Notes under the pieces: generated by a model | Told to the model about the DNA's origin: nothing | Databases searched by the model: none | What the model saw: only the letters and a program-made list of their open reading frames with translations | Program-made: the position numbers and the translations under genes | Assembly: GCF_000166295.1 (NCBI RefSeq) | Contig: NC_017506.1 | Span: forward strand, 1,488,001 to 1,552,000 | DNA length: 64,000 bases | From: Marinobacter adhaerens HP15 | Lineage (GTDB): Bacteria > Pseudomonadota > Gammaproteobacteria > Pseudomonadales > Oleiphilaceae | Reading direction: 5' to 3' | In this document: one piece after another, positions 28,449 to 35,976 of the stretch | How positions within the stretch are numbered: position 1 is the stretch's first letter | How the letters are laid out: each line of letters opens with the position of its first letter

Positions 28449-28886
28449 TTAAGCCGTCACCATTCTAAAGACTTCCTCCGTGTCGAACTGAGCCCGTTCA
28501 GGCTGTTCTTTCTGTCGCTGTTTCAGCTGTTTTAAACAAACTTCATCGTCTACCGACAAATAGTACAGCTCATGAGGAATGCCGTGTTGCGAGTAGACGT
28601 CTTTGAACCAGGCTCTCTGCTTACGGGTGTTGCCGGGAAAGTTCAGGACTACAGAGGTACCAGCCAAGAGCACTTGCTCAACGTGTGATTTCAGCACTGG
28701 CTTGAGCCGAGATGAGTAACGAATGTAAGCATTGAAATCATTGATCTCGCCGGGGAACAAAGCGGCCAGCCACTCATCCTCTGAGATAAGCACGGCTCCC
28801 CGTTCACGAGCGATTTTGCCAGACAGAGTGCTTTTGCCAGCTCCCATTTTCCCGCAGAAGAATATCAACGTTCCGTAGGAATTCAT
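28449..28886 (-). pseudogene. P-loop kinase/AAA-type ATPase, C-terminally decayed
   Basis: 145 residues with a Walker A at residues 12-20 (GKMGAGKST), typical of a small ATP-binding kinase-like family: then SEDEWLAALFPGEI, VVLNFPGNT and EQPERAQFDTEEVF. From memory the family continues VTxYFxxPP. Here VTA is followed by TAA TTT TAG CCG CCA, which would read Y F Q P P if both stops were single-base changes. So the tail is probably still present but broken by two nonsense codons. Whether the shortened protein functions is unknown. Only 16 bp separate its ATG from the attC site on its right. Confidence 0.6.
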
Positions 28887-28900
28887 TGCTTAATCCTTGG

Positions 28901-28975
28901 GCATAACGTCGCCAACAGCGGCCGAGCATAGCGAGGTCCAGCCCCGAAGGGCGATGCTGCTTGGCCTTGTTAGGC
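28901..28975 (-). other. attC site 1 (tail of the Cys/His-rich-protein cassette)
   Basis: On the minus strand the site begins with R-double-prime GCCTAAC (28975-28969) and ends with R-prime GTTATGC (28907-28901), 75 bp overall. Imperfect inverted repeats lie between them: AAGGCC near one end and GGCC near the other, and AGCAT / ATGCT flanking a GC-rich loop. It recombines between G and TT of R-prime in the known mechanism. It lies directly 3' of the 376-residue gene. Confidence 0.8.
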
Positions 28976-28978
28976 TTA

Positions 28979-30109
28979 TTAATATATTGTGTTTTCTGTC
29001 ATGCTTTTCCAAAGCAGCTTTCGATCTAGTTCTTTTCCTTCGTGAAAAACTCTTCCAAAGGTGTCATCTACTACCCTGCGACCTTTTTCATATACGTGCA
29101 CATGGATGCCTTTTTCTTGAGGTCTATCTGCAGTCCAGAGAACAGCGGGAGTTGATGACCATAATTCAAAATCAAGTCCTTTGTAGTCATCCAAATCTAG
29201 CACTCTGTCCGGTATAATATATTCGTTACTCCGGTGAAACTGATCATGCAAGGGCTTTAAGGGTGTGGATACAATTTTGCCCTTGCTCCACACGCTATCA
29301 TTCCCACAATTTCCACAAAAATGCTTTGCATGTGGAGTATTTGCAAAGCTTCCTAAATCTAGGTGAGGATAACCACATTTCTTGCAAGTAATGCAGCCCA
29401 TCTCTCGTCCTTCTTCGATAGATTTTACAAACTCAAATGCGGCTGGAGGCGTGATTTGTATCTGTGTAATTTCATTGCTTTCGAACAAATCTAGGTGCTG
29501 TTTATATGAACAAACTATCGCATCGAAATCACGGTCGAGCTTTTTCTTGTCTTGACCTGTGAAGCGCTTGTGCACATGAATCTTTGGAGGTCTAGGAGTA
29601 GTTTCCTTCGAGGACATTGCCGGAGGCAAAGAACACCAAACTCCTATTTCCTCAAAATCACTGAAATCAATAACAAGGGGGTCGACAACATAACTCATAG
29701 CCATCAAATGATTGCTACAAGTTACCTCGCCAGACTCTGAGACAGCTGCCAGATCAGCCTTTGTTCCCCAATGTATTTGGTGGGTTTTACAATACCATCT
29801 ATCTGCTCCATTTCTGAACTTTCCACATGGAACGATATGACAGGGAAGGATTGCATTGCCCCCCGACTTATTAGTAAAGCTACCAAAAACTTCTTCTGAA
29901 CTTACTGCTATATTTCCAATTGTCCTTCCAGGAGCCCAACATATTGCTGTAGCCGCGCTATGATTTTCAGCCTCATCCTCCATTTCCCCTTCATTACAAT
30001 GTTTTCGAAGAAAGATTTTCTTGGCCATTCCTGTGCCTGGGTCAGACCATTTGCATTCCCAAACTTCGACTTGACCAGTTTCAGGATTTAATTTTCTCGA
30101 ATAAAACAT
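28979..30109 (-). CDS. Cys/His-rich cassette protein of unknown function
   Basis: 376 residues; I do not recognise it. There are two groups of potential metal ligands. The first is C90, H91, C95, C107, H110, H113 (LPCHIVPC, then WYCKTHQIHW). The second is a zinc-ribbon-like group at C239, C242, C245 (CITCKKC) and C265, C268 (CGNC), with His 249, 260 and 263 around it. No membrane segment or signal peptide. The gene is AT-rich relative to the core genome and fills one cassette. Start site is weakly supported (AAAGA upstream). It might act in defence or DNA handling, given its neighbours; that is inference only. Confidence 0.6.
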   Translation of the reverse strand: MFYSRKLNPETGQVEVWECKWSDPGTGMAKKIFLRKHCNEGEMEDEAENHSAATAICWAPGRTIGNIAVSSEEVFGSFTNKSGGNAILPCHIVPCGKFRNGADRWYCKTHQIHWGTKADLAAVSESGEVTCSNHLMAMSYVVDPLVIDFSDFEEIGVWCSLPPAMSSKETTPRPPKIHVHKRFTGQDKKKLDRDFDAIVCSYKQHLDLFESNEITQIQITPPAAFEFVKSIEEGREMGCITCKKCGYPHLDLGSFANTPHAKHFCGNCGNDSVWSKGKIVSTPLKPLHDQFHRSNEYIIPDRVLDLDDYKGLDFELWSSTPAVLWTADRPQEKGIHVHVYEKGRRVVDDTFGRVFHEGKELDRKLLWKSMTENTIY

Positions 30110-30152
30110 TCTTTATATATCTCTAGTTGCACTATTCTCGCGGAACTTGGCT

Positions 30153-30225
30153 GCCTAACGCCTTGAATAAGCCGCCGTTTGGAGCGCTAGCGCAAAACGG
30201 TCGGCTTGATTCACTGGTTATAGGC
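30153..30225 (-). other. attC site 2 (tail of the membrane-protein cassette)
   Basis: The clearest attC in the array. On the minus strand it opens with TATAAC at 30223-30218 and ends with GCGTTAGGC, where R-prime GTTAGGC lies at 30159-30153. The folded strand has a long stem: GAATCAAGCCG pairs with CGGCTTATTC, with a mismatch, continuing into CGTTT / AAACG, and a short apical stem GCGCTAGCGC. The extrahelical bases and stem order match integron attC hairpins. Confidence 0.88.
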
Positions 30226-30383
30226 TCCACAGGCCTAAGGACATTGAGGGCATTTTGCACCTCTAGGGTACTGGACATTGTGTATTGGACACAGAGAATA
30301 AGTACTCTCTTTTAAGACAGTGTCTTTCTTACTGGTTTTATCTTCGTTTCCTTGACTGCCTTTTTGATTTTTTTTGTCAGCGC

Positions 30384-31019
30384 TCATTTCGGTCTCCTTT
30401 TGAATGCGCTCAGATAGCTGTTGCGCGCCTTAATGTTCATGGAAAAAATCGTCAGCCAAAAAAGAAAGAAAAACAACAGGCAAGTTAACTTTATAGCCGG
30501 ATCGATTTCTGTACTGTATATCGCGCTCAATAACGATAGCAACAACGCTAACTTTCCAGTATCTGACATTGCATCAACAACATCAACTTGCCATCGATAA
30601 TATTTGAACGCCTCAAAACTGAAGGAACCATAAAACATTAAAAAACTGATTAGCATCAGTAATATCGAAGCCCCTAGTAACTGAACATTAGATTCCGATG
30701 ATGTTGTCGCCAGAACTAGCGCAAAAAGTGCTGAAAATGAAAATCCAGCCAAAGTCAAAAACATACCTCTGTGCTCAGTTGTATTGCGCTCTTCCTCATC
30801 GATCTGTACAAATGTCGCATCGTGGTATTTAAAAATAATAACCAATCGCAAAGTAACAGGCACCAAGAAAATGAAAGCCCAATGAAAAGACTCAAACAGA
30901 TCGAGAAGCTCTCTTTCAAGCTGCGTCAACATAATAGACACCAGTAGTAATGAAAGGGATACCTTTAATATTATTGTTGTATATATTTTTTCTCTTTCCC
31001 CAGGAAACATCTTATCCAT
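30384..31019 (-). CDS. Polytopic membrane protein of unknown function (cassette gene)
   Basis: 211 residues with about six hydrophobic segments (roughly 15-31, 43-60, 88-106, 115-133, 152-168, 174-194) and short charged ends; a basic C-terminal tail (KRRPK). I do not recognise a family. The ATG at 31019 lies only 5 bp after the attC R-prime end at 31025, leaving almost no leader and no ribosome site; the ATG at 31010 is an alternative. It occupies one cassette between attC 2 and attC 3. Confidence 0.65.
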   Translation of the reverse strand: MDKMFPGEREKIYTTIILKVSLSLLLVSIMLTQLERELLDLFESFHWAFIFLVPVTLRLVIIFKYHDATFVQIDEEERNTTEHRGMFLTLAGFSFSALFALVLATTSSESNVQLLGASILLMLISFLMFYGSFSFEAFKYYRWQVDVVDAMSDTGKLALLLSLLSAIYSTEIDPAIKLTCLLFFFLFWLTIFSMNIKARNSYLSAFKRRPK

Positions 31020-31024
31020 TACTC

Positions 31025-31099
31025 GTATAACGCCAGCGTAACGGGCCGGTTTGTGTAGCGCAGCGAAATAAACCGGTCCTGTTGACGCACTAGTTAGGC
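31025..31099 (-). other. attC site 3 (tail of the CBASS cassette)
   Basis: On the minus strand it begins GCCTAAC (31099-31093) and ends GGCGTTATAC (R-prime 31031-31025). Between them GCGT/ACGC, AAC/GTT and CCGGTTT/AAACCGG form a long imperfect hairpin with extrahelical bases, as in attC sites. It sits 29 bp past the stop of the Cap15-like gene. Confidence 0.87.
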
Positions 31100-31127
31100 A
31101 TCCTGCAAATAGGCACCAGAATCTGTC

Positions 31128-31760
31128 TCATTCTGAGGCCTTCCGGAGTCGGTATGCGTGTTCAAAAGAGTGAGCCCGATTTCTACTCACAAACTGGAAC
31201 TCTAATGACCCGGAAGTCTTTCTGGCCGTCCAATAGTTTCCAACCATTTGCTCAGGCGACCTTGGAGAACCCTCTACGGCCAGCCGGGTGGCGCCGTAGT
31301 GCATCCGGCTTCGGGTCTGCTGTAATTCGATGTCTGGTTCGTTGATAAATACAGTTGCGAGAATAAATTTGTCGCCTGGCTCCGCCGTAACTGATGCCGC
31401 GACAGTCGTTGATGATGACTCTTTTGTATACTGGCGAACATTAAGTTCATCTGCTGATTGAGTAACCACCAGCACGGCATCAATTGGTCCTCGTGGCGCC
31501 GTTTCGCCCTCGTGAATATAGTCAGATTTAAGCGTGCCGATCCAAGTCCCAGATAGGTGAGGAGTTTTAGTTAGTAAATGAACTACAGGCCAATGCCATG
31601 TCCAATGTTTAAATATAAATCCCGCAGCTGTAAGCACGCCGACCGCCAATGAAAAAGGCCCCAAGTAACTCCAGGTTAGGGTTTTACCTTGTATTAACAA
31701 ATAGGCAGCCCACGTCGCTACCACAAGCCCTACGATGATGGTTGCGAAGGCTCTATTCAT
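31128..31760 (-). CDS. cap15: Cap15-like CBASS effector (two TM helices plus beta-barrel)
   Basis: 210 residues. Two N-terminal hydrophobic segments (about residues 4-24 and 32-50) precede a strand-rich domain (about 68-205) opening LSGTWIGTLKSDY and containing IDAVLVVTQ and MVGNYWTARKTSGSLEFQFVS. This two-TM plus beta-strand-rich layout is that of Cap15 (S-2TMbeta), an effector that senses a cyclic nucleotide and disrupts the inner membrane to stop phage spread. Its ATG overlaps the TGA of the nucleotidyltransferase gene (ATGA, 31760-31757), so the pair is translationally coupled. Assignment rests on topology, domain order and partner. Confidence 0.78.
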   Translation of the reverse strand: MNRAFATIIVGLVVATWAAYLLIQGKTLTWSYLGPFSLAVGVLTAAGFIFKHWTWHWPVVHLLTKTPHLSGTWIGTLKSDYIHEGETAPRGPIDAVLVVTQSADELNVRQYTKESSSTTVAASVTAEPGDKFILATVFINEPDIELQQTRSRMHYGATRLAVEGSPRSPEQMVGNYWTARKTSGSLEFQFVSRNRAHSFEHAYRLRKASE

Positions 31761-32683
31761 CTGCTGAACCCCACATGCTGCCAGGCTTTCAAAAGGAAGC
31801 TATGGGCTGAAGCTTTGGTCCATGGTTGCTCGCCACCAAAAAGCCATTTTAGGCCGCTTACTTCCACATAGACGAAATCATCCGTTTCTGCCTTAGTACC
31901 GTTCCACAGGGTGGTGATCACAGCTTTCAAATCGTCGTACAGGTCGCCCTGCTGGTAGCAGCCATCTGATGCATTGAAAGCCAAGCATTCCAATAAAAAT
32001 GATGGCACGTCGGCGGCTTGACGAATCGATTGCTCTTCACTCCTTTTCATGTCGTCACGGAGACATTTTAGGACTCTTGCAATACGCTTGTATCGGCGAC
32101 CAGTGCGATTATTTTTGTCAACACCATTTCTATAGTGGTCTTGGTGCCAGTTAATTATTCTTGAGCCATCCTTGCCTCGCATTTCGACACCTTCTAAGTA
32201 ATGCCATGACCCGTCCGTGTTTCTCTTTCCGGTGTACCGATGGTGCTCCAAGAAAACAGCAACGTCAGCGTCCAGGCGAGAAGTATTGGAGTGAACATCG
32301 AATGCCTTTGACCCAGCGGTAACTCCATCATGGCCAAACTTCGCTTTCAAAGCTCGCCCGACATCCTCATGGAATGCATCTAATCCGTATTTCACTCCAC
32401 CTGTATGACCCAAGTCTTCTGGTTGAGGCGGCTTGCCATTCGGGTATTTTGAAAAGAAACAGTCATGCAGTACCACTGCAATATCGATGTCACTCTCGTT
32501 TCGAGTGTTCGTATTATTTTTGTAGGAACCCGCTCCATAGACACTTATGCTCTTGCTATCCAAAGGAGCATAATTCGAGATGGCTTCATTTATCATCCTT
32601 GCTGCCCGGTCCGCCTTAGCCTCTTCACTATCACTCGGTGGTCGAGACCATGTAGCGAAACGGTCGCGCCAATACTGGGTCAT
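31757..32683 (-). CDS. CBASS CD-NTase (cGAS/DncV-like nucleotidyltransferase)
   Basis: 308 residues. The polymerase-beta-type core has GAGSYKNNTN (Gly-Ser at 52-53), SDIDIAVVL with metal Asp65 and Asp67, and LDADVAVF with a third Asp at 138 or 140. The C-terminal half, including RIARVLKCLRDDM and VPSFLLECLAFNA, is the helical OAS/cGAS-type domain. These enzymes make cyclic di- or trinucleotides when a phage infects. GGAGAG precedes the ATG at 32683. No Cap2 or Cap3 (E1/E2 or JAB) gene follows, so this is a minimal two-gene (type I) CBASS. The nucleotide product cannot be read from the sequence. Confidence 0.9.
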   Translation of the reverse strand: MTQYWRDRFATWSRPPSDSEEAKADRAARMINEAISNYAPLDSKSISVYGAGSYKNNTNTRNESDIDIAVVLHDCFFSKYPNGKPPQPEDLGHTGGVKYGLDAFHEDVGRALKAKFGHDGVTAGSKAFDVHSNTSRLDADVAVFLEHHRYTGKRNTDGSWHYLEGVEMRGKDGSRIINWHQDHYRNGVDKNNRTGRRYKRIARVLKCLRDDMKRSEEQSIRQAADVPSFLLECLAFNASDGCYQQGDLYDDLKAVITTLWNGTKAETDDFVYVEVSGLKWLFGGEQPWTKASAHSFLLKAWQHVGFSR

Positions 32684-32733
32684 AATCTCTCCGATTATTA
32701 GTCAATAAAGCGTTGTTGACTTTGGAATTCATT

Positions 32734-32942
32734 GCCTAACATTTGTATAGTCGTCGCGATGGTCATATTCCCCGTCCAAATATCCTGTCTGACCACTTCC
32801 AAACCTAACCAAAAGCGCTTCACATTCAATGCCCTGAATTCCAAACCTTTCCCAGAGCTTCGATAAAAACGATCATCACGACCGCTTTTCCTAATATCAC
32901 CGACTTTTCGATCAAACCAATCACTTTTCCGGCCCGCCAAAC
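32734..32942 (-). other. Right edge of the array: cassette junction and non-coding spacer
   Basis: GTTAGGC on the minus strand at 32740-32734 is the R-prime-type junction from which the CBASS cassette starts. The sequence to its right has no attC-type inverted repeat and no integrase reading frame. A weak imperfect repeat (GGTC / GACC around ATATT) is the only symmetry. A 98-codon open frame (32698-32994) crosses this region and the nrdJb terminator, so it is unlikely to be a gene. The stretch could be a remnant attI or a secondary insertion site. Confidence 0.45.
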
Positions 32943-32971
32943 AAAAAGGCCCGAAGTTTTCACTCCAGGCC
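32943..32971 (-). terminator. Rho-independent terminator of nrdJb
   Basis: On the minus strand GGCCTGGAG (32971-32963) pairs with CTTCGGGCC (32956-32948), with two G-T pairs and loop TGAAAA, followed by TTTTTG. It starts about 30 bp after the nrdJb stop codon and marks the end of the core operon before the cassette array. Confidence 0.88.
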
Positions 32972-32999
32972 TTCTCGTCATTCAATGCAGTCAATCATC

Positions 33000-33698
33000 T
33001 CAACCGCACTTGCTATCGCCGCAGGAGAGGCAGGTAGCACAACCGTCCATTACGATCACCGCCTTGGTGCTGCACTTGCCGCACATGGTGGCGTTCGGCG
33101 GGAAGTCGCTGGCCTTTTCATCGTTCGTGGCCGTGCTGTGGCTGGCTTCGAACTCGGCGCGCTTTTCGGCGAGGATGCGCTTGGTGGTTTCGCTCATTTC
33201 CTCGCTTTCCAGCAGGCCGATGGCTTTCAGGTGCTTCTCGATCACGGCGCCGATTTCAGCGACCAGGGAAGGCATGAACACGCCGCCTTTCTTGAAGTAG
33301 CCGCCGTTGGGGTCGTACACGCTGCGCAGCTCTTCCACCAGGAAGGTTACGTCGCCACCCTTGCGGAATACCGCAGAGATTACGCGGGTGAGGGCGATTA
33401 CCCACTGGAAGTGTTCCATCGACTTGGAGTTGATGAACACTTCGTACGGCTGCCGGCTCTCGTGGTCGGTGCCTTCGTTGAGCAGGATGTCGTTGATGGT
33501 GATGTACATCGCGTGCTCGGCCACCGGCGGCTTGATCTTGTAGGTGGTGCCCAGCAGGAAGTCCGGCCGTTCGATGTATTCGTTCATCTGAACGGGCTTG
33601 GTTTCTGCGTGCACCGGTGCCTGGTGTTCGGCGGCTGCTTCTGGGTCGGCCTTCTTTACGCGGTAGCCGACGATTTTGTTGCTGATTTTAACTGTCAT
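33000..33698 (-). CDS. nrdJb: Ribonucleotide reductase class II, C-terminal part (NrdJb)
   Basis: 232 residues. It holds the TSCPD-like region and the C-terminal tail CGKCSTKAVIVMDGC, then CLSCGDSKCG, whose cysteines serve redox reactivation and zinc binding. In Pseudomonas aeruginosa the class II enzyme is also encoded as two adjacent proteins, NrdJa and NrdJb. The gene starts 27 bp after the nrdJa stop. Both parts are needed to make deoxynucleotides with adenosylcobalamin, with or without oxygen. Confidence 0.9.
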   Translation of the reverse strand: MTVKISNKIVGYRVKKADPEAAAEHQAPVHAETKPVQMNEYIERPDFLLGTTYKIKPPVAEHAMYITINDILLNEGTDHESRQPYEVFINSKSMEHFQWVIALTRVISAVFRKGGDVTFLVEELRSVYDPNGGYFKKGGVFMPSLVAEIGAVIEKHLKAIGLLESEEMSETTKRILAEKRAEFEASHSTATNDEKASDFPPNATMCGKCSTKAVIVMDGCATCLSCGDSKCG

Positions 33699-33725
33699 GT
33701 TCGTTGTCCTGTGTCGGTTCCCGGA

Positions 33726-35864
33726 TCAGTATTTGCCGTAGGTGCCTTCTTTAAGCGCGTCAAACAGGTTGGCGGCGTTGTGGATTTCGCCGTCGTACTC
33801 TACCTGCTCGTTGCCCTTGAGGGTGACCTTGCTGCCATCGTCCAGGGTGAACTCGTACATTGTGTTCTCGAGGTCTTTTTCCTTAACCAGTACGCCCTGG
33901 AAGGCTTCCGGGTTGAAGCGGAAGGTGGTGCAACCCTTCAGGCCCTTATCGTAGGCGTAGAGGTAAATGTCCTTGAAGTCCTGGTAAGCGAAGTCTGTCG
34001 GAACGTTCGCGGTCTTGGAAATCGAGGAATCTACCCACTTCTGGGCGGCGGCCTGGATGTCCACGTGCTGCGACGGTGTTACGTCGTCGGAGGTGGTGAA
34101 GTAGGCCGGCAGCTTCTTGTCTTCATCCTCGGAGAACGGCATGGCGCCCGGGTTTACCATATGGCGGTATGCCAGCAGCTCGAAGGAGAATACGTCGACT
34201 TTCTCTTTCGTCTTCCGGCCTTCGCGGATGATGTTACGCGCGTAGTGGTGCGAGAAGCTCGGCTCAATGCCGTTGCTGGCGTTGTTGGCCAGTGACAGGC
34301 TGATGGTGCCGGTCGGCGCGATGGACGTGTGGTGGGTAAAGCGACCACCTTTCTCGGCCAGTTCTTCCACCAGCTTCGGCTCTACCTTGGCAATCTCCTG
34401 CATGTACTTGCTGTACTTGGCGTGCAGGATGCGGCCTTTCACCTTGTCGCCCAGTTTGTAGCCGTCTTCAGACAGCTGCGGGCACTTGGTGAGCATTTTC
34501 GGGGTAATCTCGAACTCATCGTCCATGATCGGCGCAACGCCTTTTTCCTCGGCCAGGGCGAGGGACTGGCGCCAGCCTTCAACGGCCATTTCACGCACGA
34601 CTTCTTCGGTGAACTGCACAGACTCTTCAGAACCATAGGGCATGCGCAGCATGGCGAGGGTGGAGCCCAGGCCGAGGATGCCCATACCGTGGCGGCGCTT
34701 GTAGGTGATTTCGTGGCGCTGCTCAGCCAGCGGCAGGCCGTTGATCTCAACCACGTTGTCCAGCATGCGGGTGAAGATGGCCACAACCTTACGGTACTTC
34801 TCGTAGTTAAAGCTGGCCTTGTCGGTGAACGGGTAGTCCACGAACATGGTCAGGTTTACAGAACCAAGCAGGCAGCTGCCGTACGGGGGCAGGGGCTGCT
34901 CACCGCAGGGGTTGGTGGCACGGATGTCTTCGCAGAACCAGTTGTTGTTCATCTGGTTGACCTTGTCGATCAGGATGAAACCGGGCTCGGCGTAGTCGTA
35001 GGTGCTGGTCATGATGGTGTCCCAGATGAACTGGGCTTTCAGGGTGCGGTAGATGCGGCAGGCAACCTTGCCTTCACCGTTCACCACGTAGCCTTTCTGT
35101 TCCGGGAAATCACGGTATACAAACTGGCTTTCGTCGCTCAGGTCCAGCTTCTCGTCTTCCACTTCCTTCTTGGTAACGGGGAAGGAGAGGTGCCAGTCGG
35201 CGTCGTTGCGCACGGCTTCGATGAAGTCTTCAGTGATCAGCAGCGAGAGGTTGAACTGGCGCAGGCGACCGTCTTCGCGCTTGGCCTGGATGAAGTCGAT
35301 CACGTCCGGATGGTGCACATCGAACGTGGCCATCTGGGCGCCGCGGCGGCCACCGGCAGAGGACACGGTGAAGCACATGCGATCGAAGATATCCATGAAA
35401 GACAGCGGGCCGGAGGTGGTTGCGCCGGCGCCAGCTACGTACGCGCCTTTCGGGCGCAGGGTGGAGAATTCATAACCGATACCACAGCCTGCCTTGAGGG
35501 TAAGGCCGGCTTCGTGGTTCTTTTCCAGGATGTCGTTCATGGAATCCTGAACGGTGCCTGAAACGGTGCAGTTGATGGTGGACGTTGCCGGCTTGTGCGC
35601 TTCGGCACCGGCGTTTGAGGTAATCCGGCCGGCAGGGATGGCGCCGTTCTGCAGGGCCCAGATGAAGTTCTTCATGTGCTGGGTACGCACGGATTTGTTT
35701 TCCACCTCGGCAAGGGCTTTGGCAACGCGTTCGTAGGTAGCGTTGATGTCCTTGTCCACGGGCTCGCCGGTCTTGGTCTTCAGCTGATATTTGCTGTGCC
35801 AGATGTCGATCGAGGCTTCCTGCATCGGAATTGTTGTTACCACTGCCTGTGCCTTAGCGTTCAT
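33726..35864 (-). CDS. nrdJa: Ribonucleotide reductase class II, catalytic part (NrdJa)
   Basis: About 712 residues. ATG at 35864 is preferred over 35870 because GAGGG then has normal spacing. Typical motifs: GAIPAGRITSNAGAEAHK, STINCTVSGT (first active-site Cys), the glycyl/thiyl-site region TNPCGEQPLPPYGSCLLGSVNL with NPCGE, and APTGTISLSLANNASNGIEP. It reduces ribonucleotides using a cobalamin-derived radical. It needs the NrdJb protein encoded downstream. Confidence 0.93.
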   Translation of the reverse strand: MNAKAQAVVTTIPMQEASIDIWHSKYQLKTKTGEPVDKDINATYERVAKALAEVENKSVRTQHMKNFIWALQNGAIPAGRITSNAGAEAHKPATSTINCTVSGTVQDSMNDILEKNHEAGLTLKAGCGIGYEFSTLRPKGAYVAGAGATTSGPLSFMDIFDRMCFTVSSAGGRRGAQMATFDVHHPDVIDFIQAKREDGRLRQFNLSLLITEDFIEAVRNDADWHLSFPVTKKEVEDEKLDLSDESQFVYRDFPEQKGYVVNGEGKVACRIYRTLKAQFIWDTIMTSTYDYAEPGFILIDKVNQMNNNWFCEDIRATNPCGEQPLPPYGSCLLGSVNLTMFVDYPFTDKASFNYEKYRKVVAIFTRMLDNVVEINGLPLAEQRHEITYKRRHGMGILGLGSTLAMLRMPYGSEESVQFTEEVVREMAVEGWRQSLALAEEKGVAPIMDDEFEITPKMLTKCPQLSEDGYKLGDKVKGRILHAKYSKYMQEIAKVEPKLVEELAEKGGRFTHHTSIAPTGTISLSLANNASNGIEPSFSHHYARNIIREGRKTKEKVDVFSFELLAYRHMVNPGAMPFSEDEDKKLPAYFTTSDDVTPSQHVDIQAAAQKWVDSSISKTANVPTDFAYQDFKDIYLYAYDKGLKGCTTFRFNPEAFQGVLVKEKDLENTMYEFTLDDGSKVTLKGNEQVEYDGEIHNAANLFDALKEGTYGKY

Positions 35865-35898
35865 TTCCACCCTCTGTCTTCCGGTATGTCTTCTTTTT

Positions 35899-35929
35899 GT
35901 GGCGCCGGTCCTTGTACCGGCGGCGCCAC
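35899..35929 (-). other. GC-rich hairpin in the nrdJ leader
   Basis: GTGGCGC-CGGT (35899-35909) pairs with ACCG-GCGCCAC (35916-35929, 3-nt bulge). It lies in the about 130-nt leader, 35 bp upstream of the nrdJa start. On the minus strand it is followed by A residues, so it is not a terminator. I see no cobalamin-riboswitch B12 box. Function unknown. Confidence 0.55.
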
Positions 35930-35976
35930 TCCCCTTGAGAATCGTGTCTTTGGCCTTGGGCCTGTTTTCTTTTTAA

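Larger units (their letters stand above)
28452..32740 (-). mobile_element. Integrase-less integron gene-cassette array (CALIN-type)
   Basis: Three attC sites (28901-28975, 30153-30225, 31025-31099) separate four cassettes, all on the minus strand. Reading from the right: CBASS operon, polytopic membrane protein, Cys/His-rich protein, P-loop kinase remnant. A GTTAGGC junction at 32734-32740 opens the first cassette. The left-most kinase cassette has no attC of its own and its gene is decayed, so the array has been cut there. No intI gene or attI is visible. Base composition is lower in GC than the flanking core genes. Clusters of attC sites lacking an integrase (CALIN) are an established category. 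Confidence 0.85.

Noticed and set aside
32698..32994. 98-codon minus-strand frame between CBASS and nrdJb
   Set aside because: It runs through the nrdJb terminator hairpin and the cassette junction, with no family resemblance and no ribosome site.
28437..33000. Integron integrase gene (intI)
   Set aside because: Looked for in both directions around the array; none of the frames contains tyrosine-recombinase motifs.
32985..34295. Plus-strand 436-codon open frame opposite nrdJb and nrdJa
   Set aside because: It is the reverse-strand mirror of two well-supported nrdJ genes in GC-rich DNA; no ribosome site or recognisable domain.
34329..35561. Plus-strand 410-codon open frame opposite nrdJa
   Set aside because: Antisense to a highly conserved catalytic gene; codon composition reflects the sense gene.
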